Below the pieces are notes generated by a model that saw only the letters and a program-made list of their open reading frames with translations, had not been told where the DNA came from and did not search any database. A stretch of DNA of 64,000 nt from Streptomyces sp. AC512_CC834 (GTDB lineage: Bacteria > Actinomycetota > Actinomycetes > Streptomycetales > Streptomycetaceae), in NCBI RefSeq assembly GCF_019049325.1, contig NZ_JAGMUO010000117.1, forward strand, positions 76,575-140,574, given 5' to 3'. This document shows, in pieces, positions 50,971-62,100 of the stretch. A program made the position numbers and the translations under genes. Each line of letters starts with the position of its first letter. Within the stretch, counting starts at the first letter, position 1.

Positions 50971-52233
50971 TCAGGGGGAGGCCGGTGCGGAGTTCCGCGT
51001 GTCCTGGGGGCCGGTGCCGCCCTCGTCACCGCCCGTGGCCAGCCACGTACCGACGCCGATCGCCGCCACGAGGGCGACCGCGCCCGCGCCCACCGCGATC
51101 CGGCGACGCCGCGCGGTGGCGCGGTTGCGGGCCGAGCCGGGGCGCCGGGCGCCGGACGCGCGCGGGGCGCGGGCGGTGCCGCGGGCACCGCCGGCCAGCT
51201 CGTCCGGGGCCGGTACGCGCATCGACGTGTGGGTGTCGCGGTTGGAGTCGGCCGGCTTGGCGCCCGGCACCAGGGGCACCGCTCCCCGGCGCCGTACCGG
51301 CTCTCCGGAGGAGGCGGGAGCGGCCGGGGGCGCCGCGGACTCGCCGGACTCGCCTGGCTCGTCCTCGTCGTCCTCGGCGTCGGGCTCGTCCACGTCCAGC
51401 GGGCCCATTCCGGCGAGCATCGGCAGCAGCTCGCGCAGCCGGGCGCTCAGCTCGGAGGCGCGCAGCCGGGAGGCCGGCGCCTTGGCGAGGCACTGGACGA
51501 GCAGTTGCCACAGCTCGTCCGGAATGCCGGGGAGCGGGACGACGGTCTCGGTCACGTGGCGGCGCAGCACCGCGCCCGGGTGACCGCCGCCGAAGGGCGT
51601 GAAGCCGGCGAGCAGCTCGTACAGCACGGTGGCCAGCGCGTAGATGTCGACCGCCGCGCGCGGGGGCAGGCCCTCGACGATCTCCGGGGCCAGGTAGTCC
51701 GGCGTGCCGATGATCTTCGTGGCGCGGGTGCGCCGCGGGGTGTCGATGAGCTTGGCCACCCCGAAGTCCGTCAGCAGGGCCGGGTGCGAGCCGCCGGGGC
51801 CGAGCGGGCCCTGCATGTCGAGCAGTACGTTCTCGGGCTTGACGTCGCGGTGCACGACCCCGGCGGCGTGGGCGGCGGCCAGTCCGTCGGCGACGTCGGC
51901 CACGACGGCCACCGCGGCCTCGGGTGCCAGGCGCCGCTCCCGGTCGAGGCGGGTGCGCAGGTCCGTGCCGCGGACCAGGTCCATGACCAGCGCGAGGTCG
52001 TTGCCGTCGACCACCAGGTCGCGCACGGAGACGACGTGCGGGTGCTCCAGGCCGAGCAGGGCGGTGCGCTCCTGCACGAAGCGGGAGACGAGTTCCTGGT
52101 CGGACGCCAGGTCCTCGCGCAGCAGCTTGATCGCGACGGGCCCCTCGGGACCCTCGCCCAGCCACACCGTGCCGGCGCTGCCCCGACCGAGGATCTGGTG
52201 GGCGGTGTACCGGCTGCCGATCTTCCGTGCCAA
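50971..52233 (-). CDS. pkaB: Serine/threonine protein kinase PkaB-type
   Basis: A 420-residue Hanks-type kinase. Glycine loop LGRGSAGTVWLG, catalytic Lys in VAIKLLRED, VVHRDVKPENVLLD, DFG in LTDFGVAKL, and GTPDYLAPE define the catalytic domain (~residues 8-270). Then comes a Glu/Asp-rich linker, a basic stretch and one transmembrane helix near the C-terminus (AGAVALVAAIGVGTWLATG), leaving a short outer tail without PASTA repeats. The start is a TTG at 52233 with AGGAG 6 bases upstream. Length agrees with PkaB of S. coelicolor. Confidence 0.88.
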   Translation of the reverse strand: MARKIGSRYTAHQILGRGSAGTVWLGEGPEGPVAIKLLREDLASDQELVSRFVQERTALLGLEHPHVVSVRDLVVDGNDLALVMDLVRGTDLRTRLDRERRLAPEAAVAVVADVADGLAAAHAAGVVHRDVKPENVLLDMQGPLGPGGSHPALLTDFGVAKLIDTPRRTRATKIIGTPDYLAPEIVEGLPPRAAVDIYALATVLYELLAGFTPFGGGHPGAVLRRHVTETVVPLPGIPDELWQLLVQCLAKAPASRLRASELSARLRELLPMLAGMGPLDVDEPDAEDDEDEPGESGESAAPPAAPASSGEPVRRRGAVPLVPGAKPADSNRDTHTSMRVPAPDELAGGARGTARAPRASGARRPGSARNRATARRRRIAVGAGAVALVAAIGVGTWLATGGDEGGTGPQDTRNSAPASP

Positions 52234-52373
52234 GACTGCTCCTACCGACGCGTGTTGCGCCTAAAAGTACGCGTCCGAGGAGCCAACCTTCACAGCGGAG
52301 GCGGAAATCACCCGCTGGGTGTCGACAAATCCCCAGCCTCGCCTCCGGACGGGGCGGAAACGCGTCCGGTACC

Positions 52374-52402
52374 CGTGTCCGTACACGACGTGTACGGACA
52401 CG
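52374..52402 (-). terminator. pkaA terminator
   Basis: CGTGTCCGTACAC / GTGTACGGACACG, a perfect 13-bp stem with a 3-nt loop, 26 bp past the pkaA stop, so pkaB likely has its own promoter. Confidence 0.85.
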
Positions 52403-52427
52403 CTGGAGGAGCCGGCTCAGCTACCGG

Positions 52428-54134
52428 TCACACCCCGCCGCCCGAGCCGCCGAGGTCCCCGATCCAGTCGGTCACGGAGGTGAACCAGTCGCTGAGCTGC
52501 TCCCAGTAGCCCTTGCCCGTGCCGATCCAGTCCTGGAGCGGGCTCAGCTCCCAGATCAGCCAGCCGGCCACGAACAGGATGACGATCGTGAACAGGCACC
52601 CCTTGAGGCAGCCGAGCCCCGGGATCCGCATGGGGTTGGCGCTGCGCTGCCGCGGCGGCCTGGGCTCGCGCCGGGGCGGCTGCGGCTCGGGCGTGGGCGG
52701 CGGCGCGTACCGCTGCGGCTGGGGCCGGGGCGGCTGCTGCTGGGGCTGCGGATTGGCGTAGCGCTGCGGCGGTTGCGGTTGCTGCGGTTGCTGCTGCGGA
52801 TAGCCGTAGCCGGGCTGCTGGGGCGGCGGGCCCTGCGGGGCCTGGCGCGGCTGCTGGGGCGGGCGGGACACCTGCCGCTGGGGGCGGCGGCGCAGCGGGT
52901 CCTCGTTCGGGTCGAGGTACTGGACCTGCGTCTGCTCGTTGCGGTCGCGGGCGGCGCGCAGTTGGTTCTGCCAGGGGTGCGGGTCCTCGGGCCCGCCCTG
53001 TCCGGGCCCGCCCGGCTGTCCCGGCCCGCCCGGCTGTCCCGGCCCGCCCGGCTGTCCGGGTGGCACCGGCGGCATGACGGCGGTGGGGTCGGCGGCGCCC
53101 GCCTGGTTGCCGGTGTGCGGCAGGACGCTGGTCGCGCCGTTCGGGTCGTAGGCGCCGCTCGGGTTCTGCGGCAGGACCTGCGTCGGATCGGCGGCGCCGG
53201 GGGCGCCCGGGACCTGCGCGGGCGTCGGGTCGGGCACGAGGAGCATGCCCACGTTCTCGGCGGCGCCGATCTGCGCGCTGTTCGCGTGCACGCCGATGCC
53301 CTCGGCGACGACGCGCAGGCCGCGCGCGAGGTTCTCGGCGCTGGGACGGTCGTCGGGGTTCTTGCGCAGGCAGCGCTCGATGACCGTCCACAGCGGGTCG
53401 GGGACGGTGGAGGGGCGGCGCGGTTCGGCGCTCAGGTGCTGGTGCAGCACCTCCAGGGCGGAGCCCCCGCCGAACGGGGGACGGCCGGTGACCAGCTCGT
53501 ACATCAGGATGCCGGCGCCGTAGACGTCGACCGCGGAGGTCTGCGGGCGGCCCTCGGCGGACTCCGGCGCGATGTACGCGGGCGTGCCGACGAACTCGTG
53601 GGTGCGGGTGAGGCCGGGTGAGTCGGCGAGGCGGGCGATGCCGAAGTCGGTGAGCATCGGGTGCATCTCGCCGCCCGTCTGCTTCAGCAGGACGTTGGCC
53701 GGCTTCAGGTCGCGGTGGACGACGCCGTCGGCGTGGCTGGCGGAGAGCGCGTCGGCGACCTGTGCGGTGAGCAGGGCGGCGGCAACCGGGGTGAGCGGCC
53801 CGTTTTCGCGCAGGTAGCGGTGCAGGTCCGGACCGTCGACGAGGTCCATGACGAGGGCCAGCAGCTCGCCCTCGACGACCAGGTCGCGGACCCGGACGAT
53901 GTTGGGGTGGGTGAGCCGGAGCAGGACCGAGCGCTCGCGCAGGAAGCGCATCACGATGTCGGGGTCGCTCGCGAGCTCCTCCTTGAGGACCTTGATCGCG
54001 ACGGTCTCGCCGGGCTGTCCGGCCACGGCCGCCTCGGCTCCAGCGGTCTCGCGCTGGCGGGCACGCCAGACGGTGCCCGTGGCGCCGCGGCCGAGGGGCT
54101 CCTCGAGGAGGTACTTGCTGCCTACCGGCCGCAC
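52428..54134 (-). CDS. pkaA: Serine/threonine protein kinase PkaA-type
   Basis: A 568-residue Hanks-type kinase. LGRGATGTVWRA, VAIKVLKEEL, VVHRDLKPANVLLK, LTDFGIARL and GTPAYIAPESAEG define the catalytic domain (~8-280). A long Pro/Gln-rich linker (~330-500) leads to a C-terminal transmembrane segment (CLFTIVILFVAGWLIWEL) and a short tail. GTG 54134 has AGGAG 9 bases upstream; the open frame to 54314 lacks homologous content. Phospho-targets plausibly include the divergent FHA protein. Symbol by synteny and size. Confidence 0.88.
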   Translation of the reverse strand: MRPVGSKYLLEEPLGRGATGTVWRARQRETAGAEAAVAGQPGETVAIKVLKEELASDPDIVMRFLRERSVLLRLTHPNIVRVRDLVVEGELLALVMDLVDGPDLHRYLRENGPLTPVAAALLTAQVADALSASHADGVVHRDLKPANVLLKQTGGEMHPMLTDFGIARLADSPGLTRTHEFVGTPAYIAPESAEGRPQTSAVDVYGAGILMYELVTGRPPFGGGSALEVLHQHLSAEPRRPSTVPDPLWTVIERCLRKNPDDRPSAENLARGLRVVAEGIGVHANSAQIGAAENVGMLLVPDPTPAQVPGAPGAADPTQVLPQNPSGAYDPNGATSVLPHTGNQAGAADPTAVMPPVPPGQPGGPGQPGGPGQPGGPGQGGPEDPHPWQNQLRAARDRNEQTQVQYLDPNEDPLRRRPQRQVSRPPQQPRQAPQGPPPQQPGYGYPQQQPQQPQPPQRYANPQPQQQPPRPQPQRYAPPPTPEPQPPRREPRPPRQRSANPMRIPGLGCLKGCLFTIVILFVAGWLIWELSPLQDWIGTGKGYWEQLSDWFTSVTDWIGDLGGSGGGV

Positions 54135-54549
54135 GTCATGCGCTCCTAGTTGCTTGCTGGCTGTTCGGACCCACTGTGCCGGATCCAGTCCGATCCGGTC
54201 GGACCCGGCGGATCCAGTCGGACCCAACTGTAGTGCCGCCCCCGGACCACGTTCGAAGGAAAGACGCTCGACCCGGTCCCTTGGTTGCTGTTGCCCGTAC
54301 GTGACCGATCTCAAGCGGACGGTATTCGATCATCCGCAGACCACCTGTCAGGCATTTTTGGGGGCAGAGCCGACCAATCAAGATCATTTGATGGCGGGCG
54401 GCGGGCGCGTTGTCAGTGGCAGGTGCGAGGATGCGTGCAGTACTGGCCGACGTGCTCGTGTGGCGGTGGGGGAAGTCCGCGGTGGGGGACCGCGGTGACG
54501 GCTTCTGTCCCGGCGTGCGGGCGCCCGCGCGAAGGGACCGCTGACGGCG
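54135..54549. other. Divergent promoter region of pkaA and the FHA gene
   Basis: A 415-bp gap. It contains near-repeats of CGGATCCAGTC(C)GA at about 54180 and 54209, and the two promoters. No RNA gene or ORF is supported. Confidence 0.5.
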
Positions 54550-57500
54550 ATGCAGATCCGGCTGACCGTCGTAGACCCGCTGGGCCCGCATGCTTCGGTG
54601 GGGGGCCGCGCCGCGAGCTGCGACGTGCTGGTCACCGCACCGGCCGGCACTGCCCTGGCCGCGGTCGCCTCCGCGCTGGCCGCCGCGCTCCCCGGCGGCG
54701 AGGGCCCGGGCTCCGGCCAGGTGGTGCTGTACGCGGGTGCGCAGCGGCTCGACGCCCAGCGCAGCACCCTGGGCGAGCCGCCGCTGATCGACGGCGCCGT
54801 GCTGTGCCTGGGCGCCCCGGGCGAGCCCGACCCGCACGCCGAGCCGGCCGACGTCCCCGCCCAGCTCCACGTGGTCGCGGGTCCCGACGCGGGCGGCGTC
54901 CACCTCCTGCACGGCGGCCAGATCCGGCTCGGCCGCTCCGCCGACGCCGACGTCGCGCTCGACGACCCGGACGTCTCCCGGATGCACTGCGCCGTGACCG
55001 TCGGTCCCGACGCCCGCGTCTCGGTCGCCGACCTCGGCTCCACCAACGGCACCACGCTGGACGGCACCCGCGTGGGCGACCGCCCGGTCCGCTTCGCGCC
55101 GGGTGCGCTGCTGCGGATCGGCGAGTCGGCCCTGCGGCTCGTGCCGGTGCCTCCGGCGGCACAGGCGCGGGTGGCGACGACGCCGGACGGGGAGGGACAC
55201 GTACGGCTGTCCGGGGCTCAGGTGTCCCCGTCGGGCGACGGATACGGGGAGGGTGACAGTGACAGTGACGCGGTGATTCACGCGCGCGTGGCCGACGTGG
55301 CGGAGGGGCACGCGCGCGAAGCCGACGTGGCGGAGGGGCACGCGCGCGAAGCCGACGGCCGCTCCCGCGCGACCGCGCCGGCCCACGGCGCCACAACCGG
55401 CCCGACCGGACCCGCGCGGGCGACCGGCACGCCGAGCGGTTCTCCCCGTACGGCCGGTGCGGCGGACTCGACCTCGCCGGGCGCCACGCCCCACGGCACC
55501 GGGACGGGCGGGACGACCGGGACGGAGGGGCCGACCGGGGCCCGCGGGCGGACCCATCACGCGTACGGCACGTCGGGGTACGGCACGGACGCGGCGCCCG
55601 TCGAGCCGCCGCAGGTACCCGGCCAGGGCGGCGCCCCCCGCATCGAGAGCCACGGCACCGGCCCCACCGGGGGCCTGCCCCGCCAGTCCCCCGCCGGAGG
55701 CGAGACCCACGGCGGCGCGCAGGGCGCGGGGGCGTACGGGACGGGCATGCCCGCTGCGCAAGGCTTCCGCGCTCCGGCCCCGGGCACACCCGGCGAGGAC
55801 GCGTACGGCACGGCCTCTTCCACGCCGGGCGCGAGCCGCCGGGGCGGGTCCGGCGCTGGCACGTCCGGCGGGGGCGCGTCCGGCAGGGGCGGGTCCGGCA
55901 CTCGCCCGTCCGGCTTCGGCGCGTCCGGCGTGGATCCGTCCGGCACTGGCACGTCAGGCTTGGGCCCGTCCGGCGCGGGCGCGCCGGGTGCGAGCCGCCC
56001 GGGCCCCTCCGGCGCGGACCCGTCCGATGTGCATCCGTCCGGCGTGGATTCGTCCGGCGCAGATTGGTCCGGCGTGGATTCGTCCGGCCCGGATCCGTCC
56101 CGCCCAGGCCCTTCCGGCGCGGATCCCTCCGGCGGGCGGTCGGCCCGCACGAGCACGGACGGATCCGGTGCCGGTTCCTCCGGCGGGCGGTCGGCCCGCA
56201 CGGGCGCAGGCGCTGCCCACCCGGACGCCTCCCGTACGGGCGCGGCCGGTGAGACGGCCCGACGCCCCGCCGGTGCCCTCGGCCGGACAGGCGGCGTCGG
56301 CCCGGACGACGGCACGGGCCGGGAGAGCGACACCGCCCCCGGAACCGGTACGGATACGGATGCCCGCACCGGACGCAAGGGCACTCCCCTGCGCGGCACC
56401 GACGTACCGCAGGAGGTCCGCAGGCGCGGTGGGATAGGGGCGTGGGCGCGGCGGCTGACCGGCGGGCGCGGCGCCGTACAGGAGGAAACCGCGTCCGGCA
56501 CGTACGCGTACGTCGAAAAGTCGGCCGGACCGACACCGGCGGCCCCGGCCGGCACCTCCCGCGCCCCGGAGACGTGGCCGGACTCCGCATCGCTGCTGCT
56601 GACGGCGCTCGGGCCGGGTCCGAGGCTGTGGGAGCGCGGCCCGGGCCACCCGGAGGCGCTCACCGTGCGGCTCGGTACGGCCGACCGGGTGGCGCCGGGC
56701 GGTGCCACGCCGCTGCCCGCGGTCCCGGTCACCGCCGACCTGCGCGAGGTCGGCGCGCTCGGGCTCGCGGGCCCGCGGGAGCGGCTCGCCGGGCTGGCCC
56801 GCTCGGTGCTGGCGCAGTTGGCCGCGCTGCACTCCGCCGACGCCCTGGAGATCGTCCTGATCAGCGCGGACCGCTCCCGCCCGCTCGCCGAGCGGAGCGC
56901 CGAGTGGTCATGGCTGGGCTGGCTGCCCCAGCTCCGTCCGGGCCACGGCCAGGACTGTCGCCTGCTCCTCGCCCACGACCGCGAACAGGCCACGGCCCGC
57001 GCCCACGAACTCCTCCGCCGCCTGGAGGACCACCACTCCGACGCCCGGCCCCCGACCCCAACTGCCACGATCCCGGCCCAGCCGGCGCCACCCGCGCCGG
57101 ACGCACTCCAGGACCCGGCGACGGACGCCGTCCGCCACCAGCCCTCCTGGGCGCGGCCCGACGGCATGTCCGACGAGGTAACCGACCCCGCCGAAGCCTT
57201 CACCGGGCCGTACACCGTGGTCGTCGTGGACGGGGACCCCGGCGGTGCCGACGTGCGCGACGCGGTGGCGCGGTTGGCCCTGGAGGGACCGCGGGCCGGT
57301 ATCCACGTCGTCTGCCTCGCCGAGACGGCCGCCGCCTCCCCCACGTCCCCGGTGACGCGGACGTACGAGGCGGCCTGCGCGGTGTCGCCGGTGTTCCGGG
57401 AGTGCGGTGCCGTGGCACTGCTCAGCGGCGACGTGGCGACGACCCTGCGGCTGCTGCGCGTCGCCCGCACGGGCACGAACTCGGGCACGGGCGCCCCGGC

Positions 57501-58809
57501 CGCTCCCTCCGGCCCGGTCGGTCACGGCACCCTCGGCACGGTGGACGCCGTCTCCCTGCCCTGGGCCGAGCGGTTCGCGCGCGCCCTGGCCCCGCTGCGC
57601 ACCGACACCGCCGCGGGCGGCGGCGAGCACCACGCGCGCGTGTCCGCACCGCTCCCCCAGACGGCCCGGCTCCTCGACGAACTGGGCCTGGCCCGCGCCA
57701 CCCCCGCCTCCCTGATGGCCCGTTGGGCCGACGCGTCCGACGACGCACAGGCTCTCGGGGGCCGCGCGCACGCGGTCCTGGGCGCCGGTCCGCGCGGCCC
57801 CGTCACGGTCGATCTCGCCGCCGAGGGACCGCACCTGCTGATCGAGGGACCGCCCGGCAGCGGCCGCACCGAGCTGCTGCGGGCCCTCGTCGCCTCGCTG
57901 GCCTCCGCCGAACGCCCCGACCGGCTCGGCGTCGTCCTCATGGACGGCCGCGACAGCGTGAGTTCGGGCGGCGCTCACGGCGAGGGCCTGCGCGTGTGCA
58001 CGGACGTACCGCACGTCACCACCCACCTCACCGCCAACGACCCCGTGGTGATGCGGGAGTTCGCCCAGGCCCTGAGTGCCGAGCTGAAGCGGCGCGCCGA
58101 ACTGCTCGGACGGTCGCACTTCGCCGAGTGGCACACCGGACGCGAGGTGTCGGGCCGCCTGATCGCCCAACGCACACCGCCGGCAGGCGGGCCCGGCCCG
58201 GCGGAGCTGCCGGAGAACGGGGACGTCGACTCCCCGCCCAGCTCCACCATGCGGCTGCGCCCCGGCACGGCCCGGCGTCGGGCGGGCGCCGTACCGCCAC
58301 TCCCCCGCCTCGTCGTCGTCGTGGACGACCTCGACGCGCTCGTCACACCCCCGCTCGGTTCCCCCGGGCGCCCCGCGGCGGGTTCGGTGATGCGGGCACT
58401 GGAGGCCGTCGCGCGGGAGGGCGAGCGACTCGGCGTCCACCTGGCCGCCGCCACCGCACCCGGCGGCCGTACGGACCGCACGGAGCCCGCACTCCGCGCG
58501 ACCCTGCGCGTCACCCTGGACGCGCCGGTACCGGGCCCGGACGAACCGACACCCGGACGCGGCCGGTTGACCCACCCCGACGGACGCACCACCCCCTTCC
58601 AGGGCGGCCGCGTCACAGGCCGCATCCCCCGCACGGCGACCCTGCGCCCCACGGTCGTCCCCCTGGAATGGCACCGCATGGGCGACCCACCCACCCGCCG
58701 CCCAGTCCGCGAACTCGGCAACGGCCCGACCGACCTGGCCCTCCTGGCCAGCGCCCTGGAACGCGCGGCCCGGGAGGTCTCGGCGGCGGAGGTCCCGTCG
58801 CTCTTGTGA
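54550..58809 (+). CDS. FHA-domain protein with C-terminal FtsK/SpoIIIE-like ATPase
   Basis: A 1419-residue protein. Residues ~100-205 form an FHA phosphothreonine-binding domain (GGQIRLGRSADADVALDDPD, VSRMHCAV, STNGTTLDG). Residues ~240-640 are low-complexity: Gly/Thr-rich, then a five-residue repeat of the SGADP/SGVDS kind. The C-terminal ~500 residues resemble FtsK/SpoIIIE-type ATPases of secretion systems. The nucleotide loop reads GPPGSGRTELLRAL, with Arg where Walker A has Lys, and Walker B-like LGVVLMDGRD follows, so ATP hydrolysis may be impaired. Divergent from pkaA, which suggests a kinase-reader partnership. ATG 54550 start. Confidence 0.85.
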   Translation: MQIRLTVVDPLGPHASVGGRAASCDVLVTAPAGTALAAVASALAAALPGGEGPGSGQVVLYAGAQRLDAQRSTLGEPPLIDGAVLCLGAPGEPDPHAEPADVPAQLHVVAGPDAGGVHLLHGGQIRLGRSADADVALDDPDVSRMHCAVTVGPDARVSVADLGSTNGTTLDGTRVGDRPVRFAPGALLRIGESALRLVPVPPAAQARVATTPDGEGHVRLSGAQVSPSGDGYGEGDSDSDAVIHARVADVAEGHAREADVAEGHAREADGRSRATAPAHGATTGPTGPARATGTPSGSPRTAGAADSTSPGATPHGTGTGGTTGTEGPTGARGRTHHAYGTSGYGTDAAPVEPPQVPGQGGAPRIESHGTGPTGGLPRQSPAGGETHGGAQGAGAYGTGMPAAQGFRAPAPGTPGEDAYGTASSTPGASRRGGSGAGTSGGGASGRGGSGTRPSGFGASGVDPSGTGTSGLGPSGAGAPGASRPGPSGADPSDVHPSGVDSSGADWSGVDSSGPDPSRPGPSGADPSGGRSARTSTDGSGAGSSGGRSARTGAGAAHPDASRTGAAGETARRPAGALGRTGGVGPDDGTGRESDTAPGTGTDTDARTGRKGTPLRGTDVPQEVRRRGGIGAWARRLTGGRGAVQEETASGTYAYVEKSAGPTPAAPAGTSRAPETWPDSASLLLTALGPGPRLWERGPGHPEALTVRLGTADRVAPGGATPLPAVPVTADLREVGALGLAGPRERLAGLARSVLAQLAALHSADALEIVLISADRSRPLAERSAEWSWLGWLPQLRPGHGQDCRLLLAHDREQATARAHELLRRLEDHHSDARPPTPTATIPAQPAPPAPDALQDPATDAVRHQPSWARPDGMSDEVTDPAEAFTGPYTVVVVDGDPGGADVRDAVARLALEGPRAGIHVVCLAETAAASPTSPVTRTYEAACAVSPVFRECGAVALLSGDVATTLRLLRVARTGTNSGTGAPAAPSGPVGHGTLGTVDAVSLPWAERFARALAPLRTDTAAGGGEHHARVSAPLPQTARLLDELGLARATPASLMARWADASDDAQALGGRAHAVLGAGPRGPVTVDLAAEGPHLLIEGPPGSGRTELLRALVASLASAERPDRLGVVLMDGRDSVSSGGAHGEGLRVCTDVPHVTTHLTANDPVVMREFAQALSAELKRRAELLGRSHFAEWHTGREVSGRLIAQRTPPAGGPGPAELPENGDVDSPPSSTMRLRPGTARRRAGAVPPLPRLVVVVDDLDALVTPPLGSPGRPAAGSVMRALEAVAREGERLGVHLAAATAPGGRTDRTEPALRATLRVTLDAPVPGPDEPTPGRGRLTHPDGRTTPFQGGRVTGRIPRTATLRPTVVPLEWHRMGDPPTRRPVRELGNGPTDLALLASALERAAREVSAAEVPSLL

Positions 58810-59114
58810 CGTGCTCCCTGCTCGCTCGCTCCCTCACCTAAAGTCCATGGATTCCGGCCTGGGCCGCCGACCCTTCCGCGGGGCTTCCTGCCCTACCGCG
58901 CTGTGCGGGCAAGTGCGCCCGTCTTATCGGCGCTCCACAAGCGTTTAGTGTCTATGCCCGCCGGGCGGCGACGATTCGGCGTCACACCGAGACGGCCCTG
59001 TTCTCGTATAGCTACGGCCAGGTGGCGTGTAGCGCTGAGTAACCGCCGTAGACCTCGTTTCCCTGACTTGGTCGTCTCGTTGAGCTGAATGAGTGATGGC
59101 GAGGGGCGGGATGG
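58810..59114. other. Junction between core chromosome and mobile segment
   Basis: About 305 bp without a gene. GGGGCTTCC near 58880 could be the outer end of a Tn3-type inverted repeat, but no partner is visible in the window. No RNA gene seen. Confidence 0.4.
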
Positions 59115-62100
59115 ATGCGGCAGGACTGGGAGCCGGAAGACCTGATCGAGGTCTGGACGCTGCTCGAAGGCGACATGAAGAAGGTACGGAACAAGTCCGG
59201 GGCGACCAGGTTGGGCTTCGCGCTGTTGCTCAAGTTTTTCGAGGTCGAGGCCCGATTCCCGGAGTCCGCCAAGGAGATGCCCGCCGCAGCAGTCGAGTAC
59301 GTGGCCCAGCAGGTCAAGGTTCCCGCCGGTGCGTGGGCGGACTACGACTGGCAGGGCGACCGGATCAAGCGGCACCGCAAGGAGATCCGGGAGGCGTACG
59401 GGTTCCGGGCGAACACCGAGGAGGACCAGGAGCGGCTGGCCGAGTGGCTGGCCGCTGAGCTGTGCCCTGTGGAGCTGTCGCGGGATCGGCTGGCGGCGGC
59501 CGTGGTGGCCCGGTGCCGCAACGACTACATCGAGCCGCCGGCCCCCGGGCAGGTCGGGCGGCTGGTGGGCAAGGCGGTCAAGGACTTCGAGGCCCAGTTC
59601 TGCCGCAGCAGGATGGAGCGGATCTCGCACGCGACACGCTCGCGCCTGGAGGACCTGGTCGCCGGCAGCGAGGAGGAGACGGTCGAAGGAGCGGACGGTG
59701 AGGGCGCGGTGTCGGGCGGCGGCCGGTCGCACTTCGCCGAGCTGAAGGCCGACCCGGGGGCACCGGGGCTGGAGAGCCTGCTTGCGGAGGTGAACAAGCT
59801 GAAGCGGGTCCGGCGGCTGGAGCTGCCCGCGGACTTGTTCGCGGACGTGTCGGAGAAGCTGGTGGACGCGTGGCGGGCGCGTGCGTCGAAGGAGTACCCG
59901 GCGAACCTGGAGCGGATGAAGCCGCCGCGGCGCCTGGCGCTGCTGGCCGCGCTGTGCCATGTGCGGCAGACGGAGATCACCGACTCGCTGGTGGACCTGT
60001 TCATCCAGTTGGTACTGAAGATCAACACCCGGGCGGAGCGGAAGGTCGACAAGGAGCTGAACGCCGAGCTGAAGAAGGTCCGGGGCAAGGAGGGCATGCT
60101 GCTGCGGGTCGCGGGGGCGGCGTTGTCCGGGCCGTCCGGCACGGTGCGGCGGGTGATCTACCCGGTGGTCGGCGGGGAGAAGACGTTGAAGGCGCTGGCG
60201 GCGGAGGCCGCGGCGAACGAGGCCCGCTACAAGGCCCGGGTGCGTACGGTGCTGCGGTCGTCGTACTCGGCGCACTGGCGGCGGATGCTCTCGCCGCTGC
60301 TGGGCGCGCTGGAGCTGAAGTGCAACAACACTTCCTACCGGCCGGTGATGGACGCGATCGACCTGCTCCAGCGCTATCTGGACCAGCCGCTGAGGGAGGG
60401 CGCGTTCTTCGATCCTGCGGAGAGTGTGCCGCTGGCGGGGGTGGTGCCGGAGCACTGGCGGGCGGCGGTGGTGGACGAGCGTGGCCGTGTCGAGCGCATC
60501 CCGTACGAGCTGTGCGTGCTGGTCGCTTTGCGGGACGCGGTGCGGCGGCGGGAGATCTGGGTGGTGGGGGCGAACCGGTGGCGTAACCCGGAGGACGACC
60601 TGCCCGCCGACTTCGAGGACAACCGGGACGTGCACTACGCCGCGCTGGGCCAGCCGCAGGACGCCGGAGAGTTCATCGCCGCCCTCCAGGGCAAGCTCCG
60701 TACCTCGCTGGACCGCTTCGAGCAGGCGCTGGCGGAGGGCACGACGGGCGGGGTGGCGATCGTCAAGAAGCACGGCGAGCCGTGGATCCGGGTCTCCCCT
60801 CGCGGCAAGCAGGAGGAGCCGGAGAGCCTGGTGGCGATCAAGGGCGAGATCGAGCGGTGCTGGGGCACCATCGACCTGCTGGACATCCTGAAGTACGCCG
60901 AGTTCGACACGGACTTCATCGCCGAGTTCACCTCGGTCGCCACCAGGGAGATGCTCTCGAAGGACGTGCTGCGGCGCCGGCTGCTGCTGGTCCTGTTCGG
61001 CCTGGGCACGAACATGGGGATCAAGCGGGTCGCGGTGACCGGCAAGCACGGCGAGTCGGAGGCGACGCTGCGGCGGGTGCGGCACCTGTTCGTCAACCGC
61101 GCCAACATGCGCGCGGCCCTGCGGAAGCTGGTGAACGCCACCTTCGCCGTCCGGGATGAGATGTGGTGGGGCACCGGCACGGCGTGCGCCTCCGACAGCC
61201 GCAAGTTCGGCGCCTGGTCCTCCAACCTGATGACCGAGTGGCATCAGCGCTACCGGGGCCCCGGCGTGATGATCTACTGGCATGTCGAGCGGAAGTCGGT
61301 GTGCATCTACTCCCAGCTGAAGTCCTGCTCGGCCTCCGAGGTCGCCTCGATGATCGAGGGTGTGTTGCGGCACTGCACCGACATGGAGGTAGACCGGCAG
61401 TACACCGACACGCACGGCGCCTCCATCGTCGGCTTCGCCTTTGCTCACATGCTCGACTTCAAGCTGATGCCCCGGCTGAAGAACATTGGATCGGCGAAGC
61501 TGTACCGGCCGGCGGCCGGGGAGGACGAGAACTGGCCGAACGTCGGCCCGGTGCTCTCCACCAAGACGATCGACTGGGAGCTGATCGCCCAGCAGTACGA
61601 CCAGATCGTGAAGTACACCACCGCCCTGCGTCTGGGCACCGCCGAGGCTGAGCAGGTCCTGCGGCGCTCCACCCGCGGAGGGCCCAAGCACCCGACGTAC
61701 CGGGCGATCGAGGAGTTGGGCCGGGCGGTGCGTACCTCGTTCGTCTGCGACTACCTCGCCGATGTCGAGATGCGCCAGGAGATCCACGAGGGGTTGCAGG
61801 TGGTGGAGAACTGGAACTCCGCGAACAAGGACCTCTTCTACGGCAAGGACGGCGACCTGGCCGGCGCCGACAAGGAGTCCCAGGAGGTCAGCATGCTCGC
61901 GCTGCACCTGCTCCAGTCCGCGCTGGTGCACGTCAACACGCTGCTGATGCAGGAGGTCCTGGCCGATCCGAAGTGGGCGGACAAGCTCACCGACGCGGAC
62001 CGCAGGGCGCTGTCGCCGCTGTTCTGGACCCATGTGAATCCGTACGGCCGGTTCGAGCTGGACATGAACAACCGCCTCGATCTGGACCTGTCCATCCGGG

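Noticed and set aside
58860..59110. Left terminal inverted repeat of the Tn3 element
   Set aside because: GGGG-starting sequence is present, but no matching partner exists in the window, so an end cannot be claimed.
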